Source: Fulvia fulva
Lineage: Eukaryota > Ascomycota > Dothideomycetes > Mycosphaerellales > Mycosphaerellaceae
NCBI RefSeq assembly: GCF_020509005.1
Contig: NC_063018.1
Location: 2,418,001-2,482,000 of the forward strand
Length of the DNA stretch: 64,000 bases
Direction: 5' to 3'
The position numbers and the translations under genes are program-made. The notes below the pieces were generated by a model. The model was not told the DNA's origin and did not search any database. It saw nothing but the letters and a program-made list of their open reading frames with translations. Positions 43,795 to 54,449 of the stretch are shown here, in pieces; position 1 is the stretch's first letter, and every line of letters begins with the position of its first letter.

Positions 43795-46700
43795 AAAAAT
43801 GATATACGACGGGGCGATAGCGTCGTAAGAGTAAAGAGCGCCCTTAACTCGATAGGATAGGGCCCTTTTATATATACCGATAATACTATCGAATAGCGGA
43901 GGATAAAGAGCGACGTACGGAGCGACAACGCGGCCGGGAGAAGCGGAGGATAGCGACTAACTATTATAACGACTATAGTAACTACAAGCCGCTAACTAAA
44001 AGGACTAGTATACGAAATATAGTATAGAAACGGTAGAATATATCGCTATTATATACGAAATTATAGCGACCCTCGTAAACGCTAATCTACCCTACGAACG
44101 CGCGATCCGTAGCCTCCTCGAGAGCTTAGCTAAAGTAATCTAGGAGCTACTACGGGCTATAAAGATGCTAGCGCTAGTAAAAGACGTAACGAACGCCGAC
44201 CTCCTACGGGAGATCTAACGGCTTAGAAGAGCTAGGCCGGCGATATATACCTAAGCGGCTATAGTAGCTATAGAGTAACTAACGTACCGCGCTAGGCTAA
44301 TCTAGCGCGAGGTTATAATATATATCAATAACCCCGAAGAAAGAGAGCGGGTAGCGGTACTCTCGTACTAACGCCTCGTAGAGTAGGTACGCTAGGCTAG
44401 TAAATAGGACATTATCGTAGCCTAGAAGCTAAGGAGCGGAGATATACTATATACGCTCGTAACTATAGTAGGGAGACTAACGCTCCTATAGAACGTAGCC
44501 TAGGCGGTCGAGATAGTAAATACGAAGAGCGTAATACCGGTCGCGCTAGTATACTAGGTCCTTATATATAGTGCCCTAGTCGACACCTCCCTAGCGGATA
44601 CTAGCCCGGTAGCGATAGGAGCGGTAATCGCGAAGGATAACTAGGCTACTATCCTAGGCCTCGTTATTATCCGGGCGTACTAGATAAAGAAGCCGGAACG
44701 AATAGGGCGGAAATATTCGTCGCTCGTAATCGCGTTTAAGTATAACGGCTAGAGGGCCTAAGCCGTAGAGAAGGGACTAGTCCTTACCTACTCGTACTAA
44801 TATATAGAGAAGTATAACTATACCTATATAGTAACCTAGTACTTCCGGTACTAGAGATTTAGGTATACTATAAAATACTATCGACGGGAGACCTAGTATA
44901 GCTACTATACGATAGCGTATAATATCCGCGACTACCCCTAACCCGAGATAAGTAAGTACGCTAACTACGGTAGAGGCTATAAGGCGTAGATAGGTAAGTA
45001 TAGAGTAAAGAGGTAGGCGGCGGAGTAGGCGGTAGGAGCGCGCCTAGGCGTACGATAGGTAGGAGGAGAAATAGCGACCGTATTATACTAACCGAGGGTC
45101 GATACCGACGGTTTCTAGCTAGTTATAGAAGGGGGTAAGAAGAGGCGACCGAACGGCGATAGACGCCTAGTATATAGAGTAGGTCGACTAGCGCTTACCG
45201 ACTCCGGGCCTAGGCCCCTAGATAGACGCGCCTCGATACGATAATATTCCGCCCTTACGGAGGTAACGTACCCCTACTAGTAGCCCCGGTAGCGGTAGCG
45301 GCCTAACCGCGGAGATATAACGGAGAACTATAGCTAATATAATAGTCTAACTATAAATAATACGCTTACCTAACTAACTATCGTATAGTATAACGCTAAT
45401 AAGAGTAAGGATAAGGCCTAGAAGCCGCTACTTAGCCTCCTATACTATAGCCGATACTACGTAGTCGCTATCTAGGAATAGTAGACGAACGGGAAGACGA
45501 TACTTAGAGACCCGAGATACTACCTCGTAGTCTCCGAAGGTAACTAGCCGGTAGTACGGGTCTACTTCTACGTAAGTAAAGAAATCGCGATAATAACGTA
45601 GACGACCTATACCTACTCTAGCGACGTAGCTTCGCTATAGCTACGCCTTACTAACGGTAAAATAGTAGTTATCTATAACGCCTATAACTAGTACTCTATA
45701 CCGGGCTCGATAGAAGACGATAGCTAGTCGGCTACTCTCTACTAGCTCTAAGGAGCCCTCTAAGAGGACGCTAATATATATATCCTAATCGGTTACCTTA
45801 ACCTCTACTATCCGAGATAGGGAGGGGATAGCGTACTCTCGGCCTATACCGCCGCTAATATACTTATCGGCCTAATAGAAGTATCCGGCCTTAACCTAGT
45901 ACTCCTAGTAGATATAGTTACGTACTAATAGCAAAATACGACCTAGACGCTTAACCTAACCTTCGCGACCTAATAGTTAGCCTAGCGGATAGTCTTCTAC
46001 GATACGGACCTAGAACTCGATACCGGCTACCTAGACTATCTTACTATCCGTACGACGTTCGATATAGTATACCTATAAGCGCTACTAGCCCTCGAACCGC
46101 GGCCCTAGTAGAAGCGTATAGACTAGAAGGAGGTTAATAAGGCCCTAAAGGAACGAATAACGGCCCTTCTACTACTAATACCCCTCTACTTAGAGGCGGA
46201 ACTCGACGCGGTAGTAGAGAACCTATAGTAGTATATCGCGGGAGTAATCCGGAATAGGATTTTCTAAGCCCGATACTCTAAGTACGCGTCGCTAGCCTAG
46301 TTATAGAAATACGTAGACGTAGTCCGCTCTACGGTAGCGGGGAGGCGCTAGTAGAAGGAGACGAAATAGGACGCTATATACGCCCGATACCGCCGATTAG
46401 ATAACGAGAAGGGTAGGATTATCCGGCGCTAGGGTAATATCGCGTAGCGCGACGCTATTAGGGAAGCTATAGGAGACTAGAGTAAGGTCTAGAGGCTCGC
46501 TAAGTAGGCGCGTACAAGAACGCCGGGGATACCGCCGCTACTACTATAATTTCCGCCTATCTATAATAGATAAGGTATCCTCTAGGAAACCTAGTAAGGT
46601 AGAGCCGACGTATTAGTAGAAGCGTTCTTCCCTCCTCCGGTTATAGCTTAGCTCGACGATATCGAGGGCTTTATATACCTAATAGAGCTCGAGACTAGCT

Positions 46701-48560
46701 AAGAGGTAATAGAGGCGGAGGTACTAATAGTACTAAAGGTAGCGCTACTAGATAAGGCCCCTAGACCGGATAAGATCCCGAACCGATTCCTTAAATACTA
46801 CCGCTAGACGCTCGCCCCGTACCTCGCGGAGCTATTTATAATATACCTCCGGTAGTCCTACGTACCGATCCTTTCTAGTACTCGAGTATAGTCGTCCTCC
46901 GTAAGGAGGGTAAGGCTAGATACGACGTCGGGAAGGCCTACCGTCTAATAGCTCTACTAAGTACGATCGGGAAGGCGCTAGAGCGTATCGCGGCCGACCG
47001 TATCTCTAAGCTAGCTAAGGAGTACTAGCTCCTCCCGGCCGAGTAGATAGGAGCCCGGATAGGGCGGTCTACTATAACGGCCCTAGAACTCGTTACGAAG
47101 TAGGTCTATATAATATAGGTAATACGCCGATAATAGGTCGCTACCCTACTATTACTTAATATCTTAGAGGCGTTCGATAAGGTCTTCTATACTAGACTAC
47201 TTTATAACCTCCGGGCGAAAGGTATACCTAGTTAGCTCGTCGCGTTCGTCTTGTCCTTTCTTACTAACCGATCTACGAGGCTTATCCTTAGAGAGTAGCG
47301 TAAACCCTATATACGGCCTACGGAAACGGGAATCCCGTAAGGCTCTTCGCTCTTCCCGATCCTCTTCCTCTTCCTCGCCTCTATACTCCTACCGCTACTT
47401 AGGGGTAGCGCCGGCGGTACTAACTCCTATATAGGCTTTATTAACGATACGAATATCCTAATATATAGCGACTTAACCGAAACTAACTATCGCTAACTCG
47501 AAGCGGCGCTCGAGGTATATAACGACTAGGCGGAGCGGTACGGGGCGGTCTTTATATCCGAAAAGTACTAGATAATCTACCTTACGAGGACCCCGAAGAA
47601 GTATAACCTCTAGGCTACTATCGAGGCCGGAACCGGCGGAAGCTAGATTACTCCGTAGCTATCTATCCGGGTCCTAGGATTCTAAGTAGATATATAGCTC
47701 CGGTAGTACGCCTACCTAAAGTAACTCCGGTAGTATAGGGACTAGAATAAGGCCTTAGTTATACGTCTCGCGGTCTCTACGTAGGGCGTAGCCTTTATAA
47801 AGGTACGCTAGCTATATAGCTCTATCGTCCGGCTAGTAATTACCTTTAGGGCGCTAGTCTAGTATCTATCCTACGCGACTAGCTAGCTAAAATAGATCTA
47901 AAACGTATAGACCGAATACCTCCGTAAAGTAATAGGGGTATATCGTACTATACCGATATAGATCCTAGAGGCAGGTACGTAGATCGCGCTACTAGATCTC
48001 TACCTCCGATAGCTCGCTATAAGCTATACGCTATAGACGACGAATAGTAAGGTAGAGAGTAATATCCGCGCGGCGTACTAGGCGATTACGATACGCCTTC
48101 GACCGGTAGCGCGTAGAGAGAGGGCACGACTATAGCTATAGCTATAGCGGCGGCCTAAAGCGTAATAGACCCCTAGAATAAAGTTCTAGGCATAGGCCCT
48201 AGGTAGTAGTATACCCGTAATAGGAGCGGGATAGGGACGTAAGAATCGGAAAGCTACGGTAGACGCGGTCCGCGGATATATATAGAGGATCTAGAACGAG
48301 CGCTAGGAACAAGGCGAAAGGTATCTAAACGGGTAACTACTACGGCGACGAACGTATCGAAGGGAGGACGAGGTAGTAGCGAAGATAGGACCTATTAGCC
48401 GAAATCGAGTAATACTCTTTCGAGCCCTTACCCGCCCGTAGGCTATAGTCGCGATACTACTCCGCTTAGAATAAATCGGCTTTAAGGACTACCTATACCG
48501 CCGTAAGGTACTAGGTATCGATAGTAATCTATATAAGTACGGACGCGTGTAAACGCTTAA
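43795..48560 (+). mobile_element. Tad-type non-LTR retrotransposon (LINE A), RIP-destroyed
   Basis: Domain order is ORF1 then ORF2 on the plus strand. ORF1 shows three former CCHC zinc knuckles at about 44,830-44,990, where nearly every Cys reads as Tyr (TGC/TGT to TAC/TAT). ORF2 has an APE-type endonuclease from about 45,356 (YNANKSKDKA, then VVAI-stop-E for VAIQE) and reverse transcriptase at about 46,740-47,480. RT motifs are DKAPRPDKIPNRFL, GKAYRLIALLSTIGKALERI, GARIGRSTITALELV, ILEAFDKVF and GFINDTNILIY, the last being the FVDDTN catalytic motif with Asp to Asn. It ends in a C-terminal zinc motif (KYGRV-stop-TLKY for CxCGRxCxTLKH) at about 48,525-48,560, where an opposed LINE tail interrupts it. 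From 45,361 to 45,900 I count no CpA or TpG. Confidence 0.85.
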
Positions 48561-49880
48561 ATATAGATAGATATATTATTTATTAAGCTATTATAGTACC
48601 TCCTAGCCTATATAGCTATTCTACGTACTTCTGTCTAACGAAGGGGAAACCGCTCGCGGTGAAAACCCCTCTCCTCTCCTATACTACTATTGTCCGTTAT
48701 TTACCTTCCCGCTTTCCTTATAGAGGGTATACTAGTATTATAGGCCTACCCTAATAACTACCTTATCTACATCCCCTTAGTCTCCCTCCTCTTCTCTATC
48801 TACTCCTCCGTCTCGTTAGCTAGTTTAAACTAGGTGAGGTATCCTTGTCTTAGGACCTAATATACTATCCTCTATACGTCGCTCTTATTCGTAACGATCG
48901 ACTAGTAGTCGCGTCTAGCTACTCTCGCTCTCTATATACTCCGCCCTTCTACCTACTATAGGTACCGTACGACTATATATTCCGGGTTCTACGACGGGTA
49001 GCTACACTTATACGCTAGGTTGTCTATATCTAGGACGTTCCTCCTATATAAGTAAGCCCTAAGCCCGATATATTTAGACGAGATTTAGATTATTACGCTT
49101 ACTTCTACCCTTATAAGGTCGCGGTATAGGAGGTAGTTATGTCTCTAGAAGGTTCGTAGGGCTAGGGGGCCTGTTCTTACTAGCGGGTTACGCTAAAATA
49201 TATCGTACTATTCTACCCGCGCCTCGTAGAAGCTCGGTAGGTAATACGCCTTAAAACCGGGGTAACAAACTTCTAGTATATAATAAATATAGCGAACGGG
49301 ATACGAGCGGCGGCGAGGATAGTAATACGGACTAGCCTACTCTAATAGTTCTAAATAGCGAGAAAGATAGTAGTAAGGGCGGGAGAGGTAGGCTAGGAAG
49401 AAGAACTCTAGGAAGCCTATAAGGGCGTCCGGCCTACTAATTTAGTAGGGCGCCGACAATAGTACTTACGACCCCGCGAGAGAGTAGACTATAGCCCGCG
49501 GCGACCCCGACCGCGATAGTAGCTATAAAGGGAGGACTAACCTAGAGCGACTAACGAGTTAGCGGTTTAGCGACTTAAGCTCCGCCTAACGGGCGACCGG
49601 CTAACGGTAGACGAGTCGGTTAGCTACTAATACTTTCTCTTAGTACTAGGTAGATTAGTACTCCGGGGCGGCTAACCGCTTAAGAGCTCACCGCTTCTAG
49701 TATAATAGATCGACTAATAAGTAATAGAGAGAACTTACTAATCCCCGAAGAGGGTTTTACTCCGTACGACGGTTTTCCCCTCTCTTATCCTTAATAGCCC
49801 CTAGCCTCGTAGACTATTTAGTAGCTATATAGGCATTATATATTTATTATTATTATTATTATTATATTAATTAAGATATA
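48561..49880. mobile_element. Opposed LINE fragments
   Basis: The left edge (48,561 onward) is the 3' end of a minus-strand LINE. It shares the GATA-type tail and the TTATTAAGCTATTATAGTACC block with the 3' ends at 59,335 (plus) and 60,861 (minus). The right edge resembles a plus-strand LINE 3' end: a GGGTTTT...GGTTTTCCCC block, TAGCTATATAGG, then a (TTA)n tail. The junction between the two halves and whether the right part is the displaced 3' end of LINE A are not resolved. Confidence 0.6.
49843..49866 (+). repeat. (TTA)n microsatellite at a LINE 3' tail
   Basis: About eight TTA/ATT units follow the LINE-like 3' block, as expected for the simple-repeat tails of Tad-type elements. Confidence 0.8.
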
Positions 49881-50089
49881 CTCGCTAAGCTATATAGGAT
49901 AGGTAGTTACTACGCCTAGGTTTAGTAGGCTAACGAGTATAGACGGACGTACTAGATTAAGTTCGAGAATACTAACTAATTTATATCTAATTAGTAAGTT
50001 ATAGTAAGGTCACCGGACGTTTTTAGCTTTATAAATAAGAAGGCGGTACTACTTTATAAATATCTATCTATAACGGCTTATCTTAATTA

Positions 50090-50159
50090 ACGTACTTTAC
50101 TACTAAGCGGGCTATACTACCGAGCGGGCCACTTTTACTAAGAACTGTACTACTTCTAT
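50090..50159 (+). repeat. Left 70-bp TIR of the pogo-type element
   Basis: This arm pairs with 51153-51222. Differences sit mostly where CpA/TpG-type transitions are expected. Confidence 0.88.
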
Positions 50160-51152
50160 AGATATAGCTATATAACTACTATTATAGCGTATATTGTCTT
50201 TAAACGAGGCTAAACTGACCTTAGCTGTCTAGGCTACGAAACGCGACGCGATAATTACGAATCGACTTACTATTAAGGTATACGACGCGTCTCGAACTAT
50301 ACTAGGGTATCGATTGAATAGACGACCTCCTCGGGGTGACTACGAGCCTAATTCGAACAAGCTTATAGAGCTAGAAGAGAGGGTAATACTTAAGTATATA
50401 CTCGAGCTAGATCCTAGAGGTTTTCCGCTATAAAAGGCTAGTGTACGAGTAATAGCCGATTTATTACTATAAGAGAAGGGTCCTAAGCCCGCTAGTCTTA
50501 ATTAGATAGACAGGTTTATTAGGCGGTATCGTGAGCTAAAGGTTTATATAACACGTAGATACAATCGTTAGCGAGCCCTAATAGAAGATCTAGACGTTAT
50601 CGAGAAGTAGTTTTTACTTATACGTAATACAAAGGAGAAGTATAGTATCCTTAACTAGGGCACCTATAGCTTCGACGAGATAGGGTTTATAATAGGTGTT
50701 ATTACGTCTTAGAGCGTCGTTACGGGTTTAGAAAGGCGTAGTAGAAAGAGGAAGGTCGTTTAATAGGGTAATAGAGAGGGAGTAGAGAGATAGCGTATTA
50801 GATAGCTCTTATATAAAGCGAGATTAGTAAGCTACATAAGTCTAACGAGGCCCTTATATAGCGGAAAGTACGAAAGCGTAAGTATATCTAGTCTAGAGGG
50901 TCTCTAACCTTCGATAAGGCGTCGTAATTAATATCTCTAGAGGATACTAGGAGGTAGGAAGTAAGTAGAGAGTCGCTAGATAGTGTTCGGCTAGTACTAA
51001 GGCTACGACGCTATAAGCGATATAGCGAGTCGGGGTATAACGTACGTACCTATTAAGTAGACTTACTAGAAAGCGAAGAATCTAAAGAGGAATTGTCCTC
51101 CTAGTAACGATTCTGTAGGATGTCGTTATATTAAGATACCGTCGTAATTAAA

Positions 51153-51222
51153 GTAGAAGTAGTATAGTTCTTAGTAAAAGTAGCCCGCTCGGTAGTATAG
51201 CCCGCTCGGTAGTAAAGTACGT
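51153..51222 (-). repeat. Right 70-bp TIR of the pogo-type element
   Basis: This arm is the reverse complement of 50090-50159 and contains two copies of GCCCGCTCGGTAGTA. Confidence 0.88.
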
Positions 51223-51486
51223 TAGTTTTAGTAAAGTATTATCGTCGCTAAAGCTTATATCTCTAGCTTAGCGCCGGGTTTTAGCGGAGTCTAGAAGCTA
51301 AACTTAGGGATTTAAGGCTATATTCGGAAGCTATTAATACTACTATACCGTAATAATATAGTAATATAAAACATAATTATTCTATATTTGCGATGCTATT
51401 CCAAGCAATTTGAGCTATATAACGTGTATTTTTGAGCGTGTATAGCAATTAATATAAGCCAGTAACACTATGTGTCACAAATCTAT

Positions 51487-51525
51487 GCCGGGGTGCGGTG
51501 ACCGCCGGGGTGCGGAGAAGTGGCT
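51487..51525 (-). repeat. Right 39-bp terminal inverted repeat of the nested element
   Basis: This is the reverse complement of the left arm. It ends two bases before the right copy of the CTCGGACGAA duplication (51528-51537). Confidence 0.88.
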
Positions 51526-51537
51526 GGCTCGGACGAA

Positions 51538-51981
51538 TTGTTCTGAGCACAAATCTCTCCGGTACCTTTGTACCCTTACTGGAATGCAGAAGGATTATGC
51601 AATCAAGCCCTACCGTGCACATCTCTGCGAGCTGCAAGGTGCTATTGTGGTGGGCGGTGTTGAGCATGTCGTGCGATGTGAGATGATGGATGCTGCGAAT
51701 GTTAATTAATAGAGAGTGAAATGTGGAAGTGGGAGAATGTGTGATGGTTTGGAATGTTTTGATTGTTGTTTACTAAATTTCCATCGTATCGTTCCATATA
51801 GCTGAAGCGTTCATCAACCTGTGTCAAATGCCAGGGAGAACAGCTCCGCAACCACCATTGTATACATAGTCCTGAGATGAGTATCGCACACAAGTTCGTC
51901 CATTCACATAAAACTCCTCGCTCAGAAGTAATGCTCGCTCGCTCAAACGCTATCACAACGACAAAATGCTTCAAAGACCGA
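51538..51981. other. Flank between the nest and the island gene
   Basis: Composition returns abruptly to normal after the right target duplication. This stretch is probably the 3' flank of the minus-strand island gene. No feature is recognised beyond the possible interrupted frame noted for the left flank. Confidence 0.4.
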
Positions 51982-52749
51982 TCAGCAGGCTGCTACCAGC
52001 GGTTGCTGAGGTTGTGACATGATGTAGTCTTCGATGCCTTGTTGTGACTTGATGTCGTAGAAGGCTGTCGTTGTGATTGCTTCTCGTTCCTTCTCGCTGA
52101 GCTCGAATGTGGGTTGCTCTGGCGATGCTGGCATTGATTCATCGTCTGACTCCGAGTCTGAGTCCTCGATTAATGAAGGACAGTGACTCGCTGGTGGAGA
52201 GTGTTGTGATGCCACGCGAGTGAGTGTGAGCTCATCATCAAAATCGTCGTCTTCATACTCGGCGTCGAGTTCGATTTCTTGGGACGTGATCTCCACTGGA
52301 GGTGAGCGCATTTTGCGAAGTGGGATGTTGAACATCTCGATCTCCTCATCTTCGTCGTACAGCTCGGAGCCGTCATCGCTATCCATATCGCTATCCTCCT
52401 CGTCGTCTTCCTCTGCGATCGAATCTATCCACTGAACGTGTCGTTCTTGTGGCTTCGATGCTGTCTTTACGGATTGGTTGAACCATGCTTCCTGTTCCCT
52501 CTCTGCATCGGCGAGCTCGACCATCAGGGTGTCAAGGAGGTTGGCGTGGCCGACCAGGAGCCTCAGGTTGTGGTCTGATCGTTGTGCTTCGCGGCCAAGC
52601 TTCGTTCGTGCAGTCGAAGCAACATAGTATGTTTGAGTGAGAGACATCTTCTGCTTCTTGGCGGGTGGCAGCGACGGAGATGTGGTTTGGTAGACAGCCT
52701 TTGCTGGTACTGGTCCGTAGCTGGACTGGATCCTCAGGTGAGAAGTCAT
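51982..52749 (-). CDS. Conserved acidic fungal protein of unknown function
   Basis: The gene encodes 255 residues from the ATG at 52749. The frame is open upstream to 52833, but that part lacks protein character. Residues about 35-100 form the best-looking domain (SLTQTYYVASTARTKLGREA, DHNLRLLVGHANLLDTLMVELADAEREQEAWFNQSV), predicted helical and resembling a family seen across Pezizomycotina with no function I can name. The remaining two thirds are strongly acidic and Ser-rich (EEDDEEDSDMDSDDGSELYDEDEE) and likely disordered. Near the end, TTTAFYDIKSQQGIEDYI may be a short binding motif. The gene sits alone in a 2.2-kb island between two RIP blocks, yet has normal codons and no stops, so it appears functional. 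Confidence 0.75.
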   Translation of the reverse strand: MTSHLRIQSSYGPVPAKAVYQTTSPSLPPAKKQKMSLTQTYYVASTARTKLGREAQRSDHNLRLLVGHANLLDTLMVELADAEREQEAWFNQSVKTASKPQERHVQWIDSIAEEDDEEDSDMDSDDGSELYDEDEEIEMFNIPLRKMRSPPVEITSQEIELDAEYEDDDFDDELTLTRVASQHSPPASHCPSLIEDSDSESDDESMPASPEQPTFELSEKEREAITTTAFYDIKSQQGIEDYIMSQPQQPLVAAC

Positions 52750-53760
52750 CGTGGTTATATGGGTTACGTGACTCAGATGTAGGTGTGAGTCTGGTATGGC
52801 GAATAGTTCTGCCTGAGTCACCCCGGCCAACAAGGGTCTAAGGCGTTGTTTAGGTTGATGAAGAAGGCTTTGTCGATTGTTGGGGACGTTGAAGAGTCTT
52901 GATGTGCTTCTTTGTGTGTTGGATTGTTATTGAGTCGATGTCTGGATGAAGGGAACCTGATACTGGGCGGGAATCAAGGCATTATTTGTGCGAGCAACCT
53001 GTTACCTGACGGAGCCATCGGCCTTACGAATCCAAGCTTGACTGCGTTCTTCCGCAGCCCGCGGGCCCTGGCAACAGCTCGACCGCCTGAAACCCCTGCA
53101 AAGGATCATGCATTAAAGGCCACAAGGGTGGGTCCACGGATCTAAGCATGAACCACAGCGATTGGTCCGTCCAGTCTTTGCTTCCTGGTCCGGTAGAGCG
53201 GTGTTCGCTCGCTCGCGAGGGCAGATTACTGTACACTGCCACGGACGTACCGTTCCTCCTTCGAGTCACCATCACGACTTCCCAATGCGGTATTCAGTGC
53301 TCTCGTAATGCGCAGCTGCTTTCCAATGCACGACTGCTACCAGAACTGGCGTTGGAATCATTCTCTGTGTCGTGACCCAGTTTGAATCACCCCACACAGG
53401 GCCCACTGAACCATGTGTCTTGGCTGGCAGAACGCAAGAGCCAAGAGCCTGTGTCCTCTGGCGCTGCGTAATTGCGCAAGGACTCCTAGGCCGCAGAATT
53501 GTTGTTGTTGCGTCCCAAGGCTCCCACATACGTGGGGACTAGTCATCAGGCAACCGCAATCAAACTGTAGCGTTCGTTCGGTGTGCGCATTCGCATGTCG
53601 CAACGAACACGATCGGCCATTGGCTTCACCGTTATTCAGCACTTCGGCGAGCTGTGCACGTGTGGCTTGTCATCTCCAGGGCTGATCAGCGTACAGGGTG
53701 TATCGTGTATACGTGGATAGTGCCCATGGCGCTATCCCTCTTTCTAGGCACCCTAGGCCT
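52750..53760. other. Upstream flank of the island gene
   Basis: This is the presumed promoter and leader of the island gene followed by about 0.8 kb of normal-composition DNA without a supported gene. CpA and TpG are frequent until about 53,760, where the second RIP block starts abruptly. Confidence 0.4.
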
Positions 53761-54449
53761 ATTTGAGTAGTAATTTCCGGTGACGCTCCCTGAACATCGA
53801 GGCTCGTTTATAGGCTATAGCTTTACGTATATTTATTATAGAATTAAGGTATTATTAGCTAGTACTTATTAAGCTCTAATATATATTATTAGGATCCCGC
53901 GTTCTTCTACCTTATTTTTTAATTACTATTAACTCTATTAAACGGTTACCCTCGGAGGGTATTAGATCTTAAAATATACTACCTCTAAGAGTAATAGATA
54001 TATTGATTACGATATAGAAGGTATTAGTAAGCTCTAAGAATAATAGAGGTAGTATTCCTAATAATATAGCCGGAGGCCAATAGAAGAGTCGATAATATTA
54101 AAGAAGGAGGTATTAGAGGTTATTATAAAAGCTATCTTAGACCCTAAATTAAGTTATATAACTTTATACTCTAGCGCGAATTACTCGCTCTACTTACTTT
54201 ATAAGCTCGCTTCCTCTATATACCTCTTAGACTTGTACCTTACTACTTTATAGATAGCCTTAGATATATACTACTACTAATATTCCTCGACTTTTATATA
54301 GAGTAACGCGGTAGAATATTCAAGAGGCTATTAACGAGGACTATCTACTCGATAGCCTTTATTAAGACGAGTAATCTACTTAAGTAGTAGCGACCCGCCT
54401 ACGCTAGCGGCGGCGTAATCGTAGTATAAAGAACCCTAAAACTAAGGTT
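53761..54449. repeat. RIP-degraded repeat DNA, identity unresolved
   Basis: AT-rich, CpA/TpG-poor sequence lies between the island edge and the first recognisable part of the second LINE. It may be LINE 5' sequence or a remnant of another element. No motif is recognised. Confidence 0.5.

Larger units (their letters stand above)
50088..51224 (+). mobile_element. Internally deleted Fot1/pogo-type DNA transposon with 70-bp TIRs
   Basis: Inverted repeats 50090-50159 and 51153-51222 match at about 66 of 70 positions. They begin ACGTACTTTACTA and contain a tandem CCGAGCGGGCT motif. The element is flanked by TA at 50088-50089 and 51223-51224, the expected pogo-family duplication. The interior plus strand encodes both ends of a Fot1-type transposase. 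The N-terminal HTH/CENPB part (YRLNRRPPRGDYEPNSNKL, ELEERVILKYILELDPRGFPL, RRYRELKV) runs to the first catalytic motif, YSFDEIGFIIGVI (FDETGF with Asp kept). The C-terminal coiled/basic tail reads EISKLHKSNEALI-stop-RKVRKRK. The roughly 250-residue DDE core between them is missing, the join near 50,800 is out of frame, and stops from RIP are scattered throughout. The 1.13-kb copy is non-autonomous. Confidence 0.85.
41285..51537. mobile_element. Nested transposon insertion bounded by 39-bp TIRs and a 10-bp target duplication (MULE-like)
   Basis: CTCGGACGAA occurs at 41285-41294 and again at 51528-51537 as a direct repeat. Just inside, 41298-41336 matches the reverse complement of 51487-51525 at 38 of 39 positions (mismatch at 41333). 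Both arms start AGCCACTTCTCCGC and contain a duplicated GC-rich unit. A 10-bp duplication plus long inverted ends is typical of Mutator-like elements, and a MULE-type transposase relic lies inside at about 42.5-43.7 kb. A LINE, opposed LINE fragments and a pogo-type element fill the rest, making 10.2 kb. The ends keep normal CpA/TpG, while from about 41,400 to 51,360 they are nearly absent. Order of events (MULE first, others nested later) is inferred. Confidence 0.78.

Noticed and set aside
43795..48560. Retroviral or LTR-retrotransposon origin of the RT sequence
   Set aside because: An APE-type endonuclease precedes RT, the RT motif is FVDDTN-like, and there is no integrase, protease or LTR. 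This is a non-LTR element.
49843..49866. CRISPR-like or functional repeat array
   Set aside because: It is a simple (TTA)n tail with no spacers, at a LINE 3' end.
41400..51360. Centromere or AT-rich isochore core
   Set aside because: The block is explained by defined transposons with exact ends. GC content is not uniformly low and CpG is retained. Nothing else points to a centromere.
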